54,464 nucleotides of DNA from Candidatus Nanopelagicales bacterium (GTDB lineage: Bacteria > Actinomycetota > Actinomycetes > S36-B12 > GCA-2699445): positions 1 to 54,464 of the forward strand of contig JAUYJT010000057.1 of the NCBI GenBank assembly GCA_030700225.1, in the 5' to 3' direction. Positions 7,560-15,657 of this stretch are shown piece by piece (the stretch's first letter is position 1; each line of letters starts with the position of its first letter). The notes under the pieces are model-generated. The model made no database searches. It was not told the DNA's origin and worked only from the letters and a program-made list of their open reading frames with translations. The position numbers and the translations under genes were made by a program.

Positions 7560-8068
7560 AGCTCCACCGCCTCGGCCAACGCCCTTTCCGCGACTTGGTC
7601 TGCCAGCGAATCCTCTGCCGCAACGTCAACTGGCGCACCGATGACTTCGGACACTTGGTCGGCCAGGCGCGCCAGAGGAACGAGCCCGCGCTCGCGGACC
7701 GGAAAGTCCACGAGGAGGTCCAGGTCGGAATCACTCGATTCCATGCCTCGCGCGACGGAACCGAACACGCGCACGCGCGCAGCTCCGGCAGCCCGGGCGA
7801 GCCTTCGGATATCCCGTCGGTGTCGGACCGCCTTGGTCCCGATCGGGCCCGATAGCGCAGGATGGTCAACCGCTCGCGAGTCCACGACGAGCTGCTGTCC
7901 GCATGCGCGAAGGAGTCGCTCTAGCGTGCTGACCGTCGGGCTCACGGCGCGAGACTCATAGCGGGCAACCATCGCTTGCGTTGTCGCGGCGCGCGCCGCC
8001 AGCCGCGCCTGGCTAAGACCGGCTCGTCTGCGAGCTTCCAGAAGCAGTCGGCCTGGGTCTTTCTCCAC
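7556..8068 (-). CDS. HTH-nucleotidyltransferase fusion (MNT-type antitoxin)
   Basis: This 170-residue protein has an Xre-like helix-turn-helix domain at about residues 7-60 (RRRAGLSQARLAARAATTQAMVARYE in pieces). It then has a minimal nucleotidyltransferase domain with GSVARG followed by SDSDLDLLVDF, fitting the GSx10DxD signature. In MNT/HepT systems the MNT protein AMPylates and silences the HEPN RNase, and the HTH part suggests self-repression. The start is GTG at 8068; the upstream sequence offers no strong ribosome binding site. An 18-bp perfect palindrome lies 8 bases upstream, a likely operator. The downstream partner overlaps it by 4 bases but looks non-catalytic. Confidence 0.75.
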   Translation of the reverse strand: MEKDPGRLLLEARRRAGLSQARLAARAATTQAMVARYESRAVSPTVSTLERLLRACGQQLVVDSRAVDHPALSGPIGTKAVRHRRDIRRLARAAGAARVRVFGSVARGMESSDSDLDLLVDFPVRERGLVPLARLADQVSEVIGAPVDVAAEDSLADQVAERALAEAVEL

Positions 8069-8076
8069 CCAGAAAG

Positions 8077-8094
8077 CATATCATATATGATATG
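8077..8094. promoter_or_regulatory. 18-bp perfect palindrome, likely operator of the MNT gene
   Basis: The word CATATCATATATGATATG equals its own reverse complement. It is strikingly AT-rich for this DNA and ends 8 bases before the GTG start of a gene whose product has an HTH domain. Directly beyond it (8094-8109) is a GC-rich inverted repeat with 7-bp arms. Autoregulation of the MNT operon through this site is the simplest reading. Confidence 0.65.
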
Positions 8095-8176
8095 GGCGCC
8101 CCGGCGCCCAGCAAGTGTGCCAGAGACGACGCGATGCGCCCTCAGGCGACGTGGGGGCGGGCTCCGCGACCCCCAA

Positions 8177-8680
8177 TCAGCACATCTGCGCGACGATCCC
8201 CTTGCCAATGTTGCCGCCAGACAGCCTCGCCATGCGCCTAGCGGTGACGCTGCGCCAACCGGCCATGTGCTGCTTCGCGCCGCGTCCCTTCCAGCGCTTG
8301 TGCATCTTGACCGCATCGATGTGGTCGTCGCCGTAGTCATACGCGGGGTACCTGCCACGCAGCATCCCGTGACGAACCTTGCCGCGCAAGCAGCGACCTT
8401 CTGAGTAGAACGCGCCGACGGCGCCGACGACGCGCTTGCCGCGCTTGCGGATCACCGCGAAGTCGCCGAGGTAGATATCACCGCTCTTGCTCACGTTCCG
8501 CACCATGTACAAGTACCTGGACGCCCGCAGCGCAGAGATACTGCCAGTGCTATCTCCGCCCGCCGCCCCAGTCGCAGCACCCACTGGAACGGCGATCAGT
8601 GACGCCGACATGATTCCTGCCGCCATCACAGCGACGGCCCTGCGCTTCACACGCGTAGCTTCACCCATACGATCACTCAT
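8177..8680 (-). CDS. Secreted basic protein of unknown function
   Basis: I do not recognise this 167-residue protein. Residues 1-37 form a Sec-type signal peptide (positively charged start, then AVAVMAAGIMSASLIAVPVGA). The mature part is rich in Lys, Arg, Gly and Tyr, with YLYMVRNVSKSGDIYLGDFAVIRKRGKRVVG, a Cys in EGRCLRGK, and a Cys as the last residue, which could pair in a disulfide. The ATG at 8680 has AAGGGGTG at a good distance; the longer frame to 8914 lies within tsaD. It stands alone between the MNT locus and tsaD, 65 bp from the tsaD stop codon. Confidence 0.7.
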   Translation of the reverse strand: MSDRMGEATRVKRRAVAVMAAGIMSASLIAVPVGAATGAAGGDSTGSISALRASRYLYMVRNVSKSGDIYLGDFAVIRKRGKRVVGAVGAFYSEGRCLRGKVRHGMLRGRYPAYDYGDDHIDAVKMHKRWKGRGAKQHMAGWRSVTARRMARLSGGNIGKGIVAQMC

Positions 8681-8745
8681 CAAGATCACCCCTTGTCTCT
8701 CCTCCAGTCTAGGTTCGACGCCGCATCGAGAGTCGGACGACCCGA

Positions 8746-9789
8746 TCACACCAGCGGCACGGTCAGAGGCTGCCCCGACGACGCCGGGAAACCGAGATCG
8801 GACGGCTGACGACAGCGGCTCACCATCAGCGACCCCAGGGCCGCGACCATCGCGCCGTTGTCCGTGCACAGATCCGGCCGTGGCACGCGCAACCGGATCC
8901 CGGCAGCCGCGCAACGCTCCTCGGCCAGCTCGCGCAGCCGCGAGTTCGCCGCCACCCCTCCCCCGATCATCAGATGATCGACCCCGCGAACCCGACAGGC
9001 GTCAACCGCCTTGCGGACCAGCACGTCAGCGACGGCCTCCTGGAACGACGCCGCCACATCCGCCACGGGAACCTCCAACCCGTCGAGCCGCCTTTGCTCC
9101 ACCCATCGCGCGACGGCGGTCTTCAGTCCGCTGAAGGAGAAGTCGAACCTGTGCCTCTGGAGGTCACGGGGCGAAGTCAGCCCGCGCGGGAATCGGATAG
9201 CCGCCGCGTCCCCGGCACTTGCGGCGGCATCGACCGGCGGGCCGCCAGGGAACGGCATTCCGAGCAGCCGCCCGACCTTGTCGAAGGCCTCGCCGGCCGC
9301 GTCGTCGATCGTCGCCCCGAGCGGCTCGATCTGGGAGCTGATGTCCTCGGCCAAGACCAGCGAGCTGTGGCCGCCCGAAACCAGCAACGCGATCACGGGC
9401 TCAGGCAGCGGACCGTGCTCCAGCATGTCCACCGCCACATGGGCGGCCAGGTGATTGACCCCGTACACCGGGCGCCCCAGCGCCGCTCCAAGCGCCTTGG
9501 CCGAAGCCACTCCAACGAGCAACGCCCCGACCAGGCCCGGCCCAGCGGTTACCGCTATCGCGTCGATGTCGGCGGGAACCACCTGCGCCCGAGCGCACGC
9601 CCGCTCCAGCGTAGGCACGAGGGCCTCCAGGTGCGCCCGGCTCGCGACCTCCGGCACGACACCGCCGAACCGCGCGTGCTCCTCGGAGCTGCTGGCGATG
9701 GCCTCGCCCAGCAGCCGCTCACCAGCCACGAGTCCGATCCCGGTCTCGTCGCACGAGGTCTCGATCCCCAGCACGAGCGGTTCACTCAT
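8746..9789 (-). CDS. tsaD: tRNA N6-threonylcarbamoyladenosine transferase TsaD
   Basis: TsaD transfers the threonylcarbamoyl group to A37 of ANN-decoding tRNAs, working with TsaB and TsaE in the cytoplasm. The 347-residue protein starts [15 protein letters not shown] and carries the metal-binding HLAAH motif, the SGGHSSLV phosphate loop, and [10 protein letters not shown] near the end; these are the family landmarks. The ATG at 9789 overlaps the end of rimI by 8 bases and gives the standard N-terminus. It is the last gene of the tsaE-tsaB-rimI-tsaD set. Confidence 0.95.
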   Translation of the reverse strand: MSEPLVLGIETSCDETGIGLVAGERLLGEAIASSSEEHARFGGVVPEVASRAHLEALVPTLERACARAQVVPADIDAIAVTAGPGLVGALLVGVASAKALGAALGRPVYGVNHLAAHVAVDMLEHGPLPEPVIALLVSGGHSSLVLAEDISSQIEPLGATIDDAAGEAFDKVGRLLGMPFPGGPPVDAAASAGDAAAIRFPRGLTSPRDLQRHRFDFSFSGLKTAVARWVEQRRLDGLEVPVADVAASFQEAVADVLVRKAVDACRVRGVDHLMIGGGVAANSRLRELAEERCAAAGIRLRVPRPDLCTDNGAMVAALGSLMVSRCRQPSDLGFPASSGQPLTVPLV

Positions 9790-10255
9790 CGCGACCCCCG
9801 TCGCCCGCGCCGCAGGCGGGGATCCGTAGCCGCATGACAACCGCGTCGGTGCCGTCGACGTAGTAGCGACGCCGACGGCCGGTCTCGACGAATCCGGACG
9901 ACTGATACAGCCCTCGCGCGACGTCGTTGTCGGCTCGCACTTCCAGCAGGACCCTCATGCAACCGACCTCGGTGGCGTGGTCGACAGCGGCGTCCAGGAG
10001 CGCCCGGCCCAAGCCCTGGCCCTGGCTTGACCGGTCCACAGCGATGGTCTGCACGTCCGCGTCCGGCGGCGACAGGAACAGACCGACGTAGCCGACAAGC
10101 CGCCCGCCCGATTCGGCGCCCGCATACCAGCGTGTCTCCGGCACGCGCGCCAGCTCGTCCTCGATCTGCTCCGCGGTCCACGCCTCACCGCCGAACAGGT
10201 CCTTCTCCATGGCGGCGACGTCGGGTACGTCATCACCCGTCAGCGGCCGGACCAT
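9782..10255 (-). CDS. rimI: Ribosomal protein S18 alanine N-acetyltransferase RimI
   Basis: This 157-residue GNAT acetyltransferase carries the acetyl-CoA loop motif [14 protein letters not shown] and the late GNAT strand [18 protein letters not shown]. RimI acetylates the N-terminal alanine of S18 and, in several bacteria, other proteins. The start at 10255 overlaps the tsaB stop by 1 base, and the stop lies inside the tsaD start region. This is the usual place for rimI in actinobacteria. The family is sure; the substrate rests on context. Confidence 0.9.
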   Translation of the reverse strand: MVRPLTGDDVPDVAAMEKDLFGGEAWTAEQIEDELARVPETRWYAGAESGGRLVGYVGLFLSPPDADVQTIAVDRSSQGQGLGRALLDAAVDHATEVGCMRVLLEVRADNDVARGLYQSSGFVETGRRRRYYVDGTDAVVMRLRIPACGAGDGGRDE

Positions 10256-10899
10256 CACGAGCCCCCCGGAAGAGCTGACTTCGCACCCGCCGACGCTGTA
10301 ACGTCCGGGCTGCGCAGGTAGATCGGCACCGGCGGCTCCCCCCGGCCCAACGCGACGAGCTGCGCGGCGAACCGTCCGAGCGCCCCAGGGTCTATCCTCA
10401 CCGATCCACGCTCGCCGGACGCGACCCCGTCGAGCAACCCCGTGTCTCCGTACACCGGAACACCCGCACCAATCTCCGCACGCACTTCGTCGGCCTTGCC
10501 GACATCGGGGCCGCTGATCCGACGCCCGTCGGCATAGCGCGCCCAGAACAGCTCCCGGCGCCGCGCGTCCACTACGACAGCGCAACCCCCGAGCCCTCCG
10601 TCGAACTGGTCAGCCAGAACGTCCAGCGAACAGAACCCCAAGACCGGCAGGTCCAGAGCCCAGCCGATGCTCGACGCGGCGGCCAAGCCGACCCGCAGGC
10701 CGGTGTACAGCCCCGGTCCACGCCCGACGACGACGTGAGTGAACCTTCGGGTCCTGCCTGACATGGCCTCGGCCAGCAACGGCCCGAGTTCCTCGCCATG
10801 GGCGCGAACCCGCGTACCGGATCCGGCGAACACGACCTCGGAGCCGTCATGAACTGCTACCGCAGCGAGAGACCCCGAGGTGTCGATGGCGAGTATCAC
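10255..10899 (-). CDS. tsaB: tRNA threonylcarbamoyladenosine biosynthesis protein TsaB
   Basis: This 214-residue protein is the non-catalytic partner of TsaD in t6A synthesis. It starts ILAIDTSGSLAAVAV and contains VVGRGPGLYTGLRVGL, the two hallmark segments of this ASKHA-fold family. The C-terminal half is weakly conserved, as is usual. Its start overlaps tsaE by 4 bases and its stop overlaps rimI, so translation of the cluster is coupled. Confidence 0.93.
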   Translation of the reverse strand: MILAIDTSGSLAAVAVHDGSEVVFAGSGTRVRAHGEELGPLLAEAMSGRTRRFTHVVVGRGPGLYTGLRVGLAAASSIGWALDLPVLGFCSLDVLADQFDGGLGGCAVVVDARRRELFWARYADGRRISGPDVGKADEVRAEIGAGVPVYGDTGLLDGVASGERGSVRIDPGALGRFAAQLVALGRGEPPVPIYLRSPDVTASAGAKSALPGGS

Positions 10900-11408
10900 G
10901 GGCGCTCCGCTCCGGCCGCACCCAGCGCGGAAGACAGTTCATGCAGCGCGGCCGGGGTCCACCGTTCGCCGTGCCCGCTGACCGCGACGCGGCGCACGTC
11001 ACCGGACTCCCCCTCGGGTCGGTCGATCGCGACCTGAAGCCAGGAATCCGCCACCGCCTCGATAACCGGTCCGCCCCATTCGATGACCGTGATCACGTCG
11101 GCGATGTCCAGGTCCAGGTCGTCGAAGGCAACCGGATCGGACACCCGGTAAGCGTCGCAGTGCAACAGGTCAACCGACGGCCCGGGGTGGAGGCGCGCGA
11201 GCACGAAAGTCGGGCTCGCGATTCCCCGCTCGATGCCCAATCCCTCGCCGATCCCACGCGTCAGCGTCGTCTTGCCAGCGCCAAGCGGACCATCCAGGCA
11301 GACCACGTCGCCCGCTCCCAGCGACCGTGACAACGCGCGGCCAAGCTCAACCATCTCCCCGGCACTACCAACCGCCAATTCGAACGACCCGGTAGCCTCG
11401 GCGTTCAC
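10896..11408 (-). CDS. tsaE: tRNA threonylcarbamoyladenosine biosynthesis ATPase TsaE
   Basis: This 170-residue P-loop protein has Walker A GPLGAGKTTLTRG, followed by ASPTFVLARLH and LLHCDAYRV, typical of TsaE. It binds the TsaB-TsaD complex and its ATPase activity resets the t6A cycle. It overlaps the upstream hydrolase gene by 4 bases and tsaB by 4 bases. Confidence 0.93.
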   Translation of the reverse strand: MNAEATGSFELAVGSAGEMVELGRALSRSLGAGDVVCLDGPLGAGKTTLTRGIGEGLGIERGIASPTFVLARLHPGPSVDLLHCDAYRVSDPVAFDDLDLDIADVITVIEWGGPVIEAVADSWLQVAIDRPEGESGDVRRVAVSGHGERWTPAALHELSSALGAAGAERP

Positions 11409-12481
11409 TGTTCCGCTCGCCGCTCGGCGCGCACGAGCGAAATCAGCTCGCGCAGGTGCATGTTCACCTCGGCGTACCGCTCGGTGATGATCATGTGGCC
11501 GGTTTGCGGGAGGATGACAAGCTCGGCGCCGGGCACGTTGCGGACGATTTCGTGGCTGTGCCCGTGAGGTGTTAGCAGGTCCGAATCGCCAACCATGACC
11601 AGGGTCTCCACGCCCTGCAGGGCCGAGAGGGCCTCGTACTTGTCGTGCTCATCGAAGCCGGGGATGAACTCCGCGATCACGTCGATCGGTGTGCCGATGA
11701 GCATGTCCGCGATGAACCGGGTCTGCGACCGCGACGGCTCCCCGCCGAAGCAGTAGAGCTTCGTCAGCAGGTACGTCAGGTCGCTGGCCCGCGCCCTATT
11801 CCGATCAATGAATTCCTTGCGCGCCGACATGATCGACGCCAGGTGTGCCGTGCGCTGGTGGACCATCTCCGCTGCGGGCGCGGGCAGCCCAAGCGGCACT
11901 TCCCTCATCCGTCCGGGACTGGTCGATATCAGCGCGACGCCCAGGACCTTCGTTCCGAACAGCTCGGGCGCCTGGCCCGCCAGCGCCATGATCGTCATGC
12001 CGCCCATGGAGTGACCAACCAGAATCACTGGGCCGTCTGGCGCGAACCGCTCAAGGATCAAGCGCAGATCGTGTCCGAGCTGATCGATGTTGTGCGTCTC
12101 GGCCGCCGCCCGGCCGCTGCGCCCGTGTGAGCGATGGTCCCAGAAAACGAGCCTGGCCACCGACCTGAGGTCTCGGCGCTGGTAGTGCCAGGAGTCCAGG
12201 TTCAGCGCGAAACCGTGCGAGAACACGACAGTCAGTGCGTCGATCGGGCGATCCGGCTCGTCGACTTCCACATGGAGCTCGGTGCCGTCCCCGGCTTCGA
12301 GCACGTGCCTCTGCCCGCGCAATCCGCCGAAGTCCTCGCCTCGATAGGGGTCGTAGCGGAATGCGCGACCCACGACGGTCTTCTCCAGCATCGCCCCAGC
12401 AGCGGCGCCCGCGACGGCCATGCCCGCCGCGACCAGGCCCTTGACCATCCCGCTTCGCCGCCCGCCGCGCCGGTTGCTCAT
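11405..12481 (-). CDS. Alpha/beta hydrolase, probably membrane-anchored
   Basis: This 358-residue protein starts with a short basic segment and a hydrophobic Ala/Gly-rich stretch (GLVAAGMAVAGAAAGAML) that may anchor it in the membrane. It then has an alpha/beta-hydrolase fold. Landmarks are VVFSHGFALN (oxyanion region), VGHSMGG (nucleophile Ser), GDSDLLTPHGH (acid) and TGHMI (His). Substrate is unknown. The ATG at 12481 overlaps alr by 4 bases, and the gene overlaps tsaE by 4. A hydrolase in this position is common in actinobacteria. Confidence 0.88.
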   Translation of the reverse strand: MSNRRGGRRSGMVKGLVAAGMAVAGAAAGAMLEKTVVGRAFRYDPYRGEDFGGLRGQRHVLEAGDGTELHVEVDEPDRPIDALTVVFSHGFALNLDSWHYQRRDLRSVARLVFWDHRSHGRSGRAAAETHNIDQLGHDLRLILERFAPDGPVILVGHSMGGMTIMALAGQAPELFGTKVLGVALISTSPGRMREVPLGLPAPAAEMVHQRTAHLASIMSARKEFIDRNRARASDLTYLLTKLYCFGGEPSRSQTRFIADMLIGTPIDVIAEFIPGFDEHDKYEALSALQGVETLVMVGDSDLLTPHGHSHEIVRNVPGAELVILPQTGHMIITERYAEVNMHLRELISLVRAERRAEQ

Positions 12482-13611
12482 CTGGAGCCCTCGCGGTAGC
12501 GCCGGGGGATGCGGCTGCCCAGCCTGGTGACGATCTCGTAGTTGATCGTGCCGCAGGCTTCGGCCCAATCGTCCGCGGTCGGCGCTTCGTCCGCCCCAGG
12601 GCCGAACAGCGACACTTGGTCTCCGGCCGCAACGGGCAGGTCCCCAACGTCGAGTACAACCTGGTCCATCGCCACCGCGCCAGCCACTGTGAACCTTCGA
12701 CCGTTCAGCGCCACCGGCAGCACGCCCGACCCAGCGCGCGGAACCCCGTCGGCGTATCCGACCGGGACCAGAGCCAGCCGTGTCGGGCCAGATGTGTGGT
12801 ACAGATGGCCGTAGGAGATTCCCTGGCCGGCCGGGACTTCCTTCACTAGTGCCACGGCGGCCGTGACGCTCATGACCGGCTCAAGGCCTAGCTCCGGACC
12901 GGTTCCCAGCTGCCCCGGCCCGGGGCTAAGCCCGTAGATCCCGATGCCGCAGCGCACCAGATCGAAATGCGTGGCAGGCGCGCACAGCACCCCACCGGTG
13001 TTCGCCAGATGCCGCAGTTCCGGCTTGACGCCAAGTTCTGCCGCGACGTCCAGGGCCTCGGCGAACGTCGCTACCTGATCCGCGGTTACTGGCGATCCGG
13101 GGGTCTCACCGCACGCAAGATGACTCCAGATCCCAACGACCTCGATCCGCCCCGCCTCCCGCGACCTGACCGCGGCGGCCACCAGGTCCGGCCAGTCGGG
13201 CATAGCGCAACCGTTTCGGCCAAGGCCCGTGTCGACCTTCAGGTGGACGCGCGCCCGCTTGAGCTCCCCAGCGCCGGCGCGCGCGACCTGATCGAGCATG
13301 CCGGTAGATGACACGCCAAGCTCCACATCGGTCGCGACGCAAGGCCGCAAGTCCTCCGACGGCGGGTAGAGCCAAGCCATCAGGCGCCCCCGGTCACCAA
13401 CCGCTCGCAGATGCCAAGCCTCCGAAGGCAGAGCCACCCCCAGGAACTCCGCCCCCGCATCCCGAGCCGTCCGCGCAACGGGGATCATCCCGTGCCCGTA
13501 CCCATCAGCTTTCACAACGGCCATGAACGCCGCGCCGCCAGCTTTGGCCCGCAGCAGCCCGATATTCCGGGCGAGTGCGCCCAGATCGATCCACGCCGCT
13601 GCCCGTTCCAC
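12478..13611 (-). CDS. alr: Alanine racemase
   Basis: This 377-residue PLP enzyme interconverts L- and D-alanine, supplying D-Ala for peptidoglycan. The PLP-binding lysine lies in AVVKADGYGHG, and the second catalytic residue, Tyr, lies in GISYGHLYHT. The late segments VAMDQVVLDVGD and GTINYEIVTRLGSRIPRRY are typical. The start used is GTG at 13611; the frame is open slightly further upstream but lacks a better start. The 3' end overlaps the hydrolase gene by 4 bases. Confidence 0.95.
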   Translation of the reverse strand: MERAAAWIDLGALARNIGLLRAKAGGAAFMAVVKADGYGHGMIPVARTARDAGAEFLGVALPSEAWHLRAVGDRGRLMAWLYPPSEDLRPCVATDVELGVSSTGMLDQVARAGAGELKRARVHLKVDTGLGRNGCAMPDWPDLVAAAVRSREAGRIEVVGIWSHLACGETPGSPVTADQVATFAEALDVAAELGVKPELRHLANTGGVLCAPATHFDLVRCGIGIYGLSPGPGQLGTGPELGLEPVMSVTAAVALVKEVPAGQGISYGHLYHTSGPTRLALVPVGYADGVPRAGSGVLPVALNGRRFTVAGAVAMDQVVLDVGDLPVAAGDQVSLFGPGADEAPTADDWAEACGTINYEIVTRLGSRIPRRYREGSR

Positions 13612-13651
13612 ATAGCCATTCTCGCCACTAGAAGCGGCGCGCGCACGGAAC

Positions 13652-15175
13652 TCAGCGGTTGCGGTCTGTGTTTCGCAGTTGTGCGACCGTGTCTGGCACC
13701 GCCTGGACCAAGTCCCAGGCCGTCAGTGGCCTTCCGCTCGCCACAGCAAGCCGCGCCGCCAGCCCGTGCAGATACACCGCTGCGGCGACCTGTCTGAGCG
13801 GATCACTTGGAAGGTGGTGATCCCTCGCGAGAATGCCAGCGATCAGGCCCGACAGGACGTCGCCGGTACCGGCGGTCGCCAAGTCTGGTGGCCCGACTGG
13901 GTCCACGTAGACAGCCCCAGTCGGACCAGCGATCACGGTCCCCGCGCCCTTCAGGAGCACGATCGCGCCCAGCGCCGCCGCCGCCTGCTTGGCCGCTTCG
14001 ACGCGGCTGGCCGACAGATCGAAACCGAGCCGGGCGAACTCGCCCTCGTGCGGTGTCAGCACTGTGGGCACCGGCCTATCCGAGATCCTGCGCCGCAAAT
14101 CCTCCCGCCGGGCGACAATCGTGAGCGCGTCCGCGTCTATGACAACAGGCAGGTCGGAGTACAACAGAGACTCGACCAGCTCCGCGGTTTCCGGCCCTGT
14201 CCCGGCACCGGGTCCAATCGCCCAGGCAGACACCCGCGAGTCGGCGCCCGGCGGCTCGGACCCCCTGATCGCGACCACGTCGGGAAACCGTGAGATGACC
14301 GCGTCGGCGACGCCATCGCCCCGATCGAACACCCGCACCATGCCTACACCGGAGTGGCGGGCGCCCCCGACGACCAAGTGGCAGGCGCCGGGGTACTGCG
14401 ACGACCCGGCCACTATCCCAGCGACGCCGTGGGTGTACTTGTGGTCCTCCTCGCGCGGCGCAGCGACGTATGGCGTCACATCACCGTGTTCCAACAGGCG
14501 AACGCTGGGCAACGAGGCGAGCTGTCGCTGAATGCCGATGTCAGCGACCTCGACCATGCCCGCCCGTTCGCGTCCGGGCGGCAGGACAAGGCCCGGCTTC
14601 AGGCACCCGAAGGTCACTGTGACGTCGGCGGTGAACACCGCGTCGCGATCCGCGACAGCCCCGGTATCCGGATCGACACCGCTTGGGATGTCCACGGCTA
14701 CACGCAGAGCGTTGGAGGCGGCGGCTGCCCGGGCCAGAGTCGCCGCGGGTTCCCGCAGTGCCCCCCGCCCTCCGATCCCGACGATGCCGTCAAGGATCAC
14801 GTCAGCCGCTCTGACCAGTGACGTGGCAGCGGCGACTTCACCTTCCGAGCCAGCTCCCCGGATCCGCCCGCCCTGCCTTGCCAACGCCCGAGCGGCAGCG
14901 GGATGGATCTCGTCACTCAGGGCGATAGCGTTGACGACCACGCCCCTGCGGGCAAGCAAAGCCCCACAGAACAACGCGTCTCCGCCGTTGTTGCCCGAAC
15001 CGACGATCAGTACGACTCGGGAGCCGGCTACGGCACCCCGGTTCTCCCTCAGTATCGAGAAAACCGTGCGCTGCAACGCGCGCGCGGCCCGCTGCATGAG
15101 CGTGTCAGCTGAAACCAGCTTGATCGTCTCGGACTCGGCGACCCGGACCGACTCCACGTCGTAGGCGCGTCTCAC
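13652..15175 (-). CDS. nnr: Bifunctional NAD(P)H-hydrate repair enzyme Nnr
   Basis: This 507-residue enzyme repairs damaged, hydrated NAD(P)H. Residues 1 to about 215 are the epimerase (YjeF N-terminal) half, with VLIVGSGNNGGDALFCG and VDIPSGVDPDTG. Residues from about 230 are the ADP-dependent dehydratase half, with VLTPHEGEFARL and the catalytic-loop motif AGTGDVLSGLIAG. It lies 9 bp after acpS and before alr, the usual actinobacterial order. Confidence 0.95.
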   Translation of the reverse strand: MRRAYDVESVRVAESETIKLVSADTLMQRAARALQRTVFSILRENRGAVAGSRVVLIVGSGNNGGDALFCGALLARRGVVVNAIALSDEIHPAAARALARQGGRIRGAGSEGEVAAATSLVRAADVILDGIVGIGGRGALREPAATLARAAAASNALRVAVDIPSGVDPDTGAVADRDAVFTADVTVTFGCLKPGLVLPPGRERAGMVEVADIGIQRQLASLPSVRLLEHGDVTPYVAAPREEDHKYTHGVAGIVAGSSQYPGACHLVVGGARHSGVGMVRVFDRGDGVADAVISRFPDVVAIRGSEPPGADSRVSAWAIGPGAGTGPETAELVESLLYSDLPVVIDADALTIVARREDLRRRISDRPVPTVLTPHEGEFARLGFDLSASRVEAAKQAAAALGAIVLLKGAGTVIAGPTGAVYVDPVGPPDLATAGTGDVLSGLIAGILARDHHLPSDPLRQVAAAVYLHGLAARLAVASGRPLTAWDLVQAVPDTVAQLRNTDRNR

Positions 15176-15184
15176 GGGAGAAAC

Positions 15185-15604
15185 CTACGCGGATTCACGG
15201 ATGGCTCGAGGAGTTTCGACTCCCTCCAGGGAAACGATTCCTTCGGCTATCACGTAGGCGACCGCAACATCTGCCTCGGTAGCCAGCGACAAGTGCCACG
15301 AGCGTGCCCCCAGATCCCTCGCGGCCGCCAGGACTCCACCTCGCAGGCTCAGATATGGGCGGCCGTCCGGCTCACTCATCACCTCGCAGTCGTGCCATCT
15401 CAATCCTGACGGCACGCCCAGTGCCTTCGCCAGCGCCTGCTTCGCCGCATAGCGGGCAGCGAGTGATGTGGAGCTACGTGGGCCTCCGCCCTCATCAATC
15501 CTCTCCTTGGCCGTGAACAGCATCTCGGCGAATCCCGGAGCGCGATGGATCGTGGCGTCGAACATCGGGATGTTGACCACATCCACACCAATGCCCACAA
15601 TCAC
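15185..15604 (-). CDS. acpS: Holo-[acyl-carrier-protein] synthase, with a substituted metal ligand
   Basis: This 139-residue protein attaches 4'-phosphopantetheine from CoA to acyl carrier protein. It starts with the family signature IVGIGVDVV (Asp8) and has the helix RYAAKQALAKALG. In AcpS proteins that helix normally reads AAKEA, and the Glu binds magnesium. Here residue 56 is Gln (CAG at 15437-15439). The rest, including VSLATEADVAVAYVIAE, is normal. It may still bind metal through Asp8 and water, or be less active. It is placed between glmS and nnr. Confidence 0.9.
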   Translation of the reverse strand: MIVGIGVDVVNIPMFDATIHRAPGFAEMLFTAKERIDEGGGPRSSTSLAARYAAKQALAKALGVPSGLRWHDCEVMSEPDGRPYLSLRGGVLAAARDLGARSWHLSLATEADVAVAYVIAEGIVSLEGVETPRAIRESA

Positions 15605-15657
15605 GGATCAAGCGTCGCACGGCGAACCCCTGGAACGCTCAACGAACCAGGGGTCAA

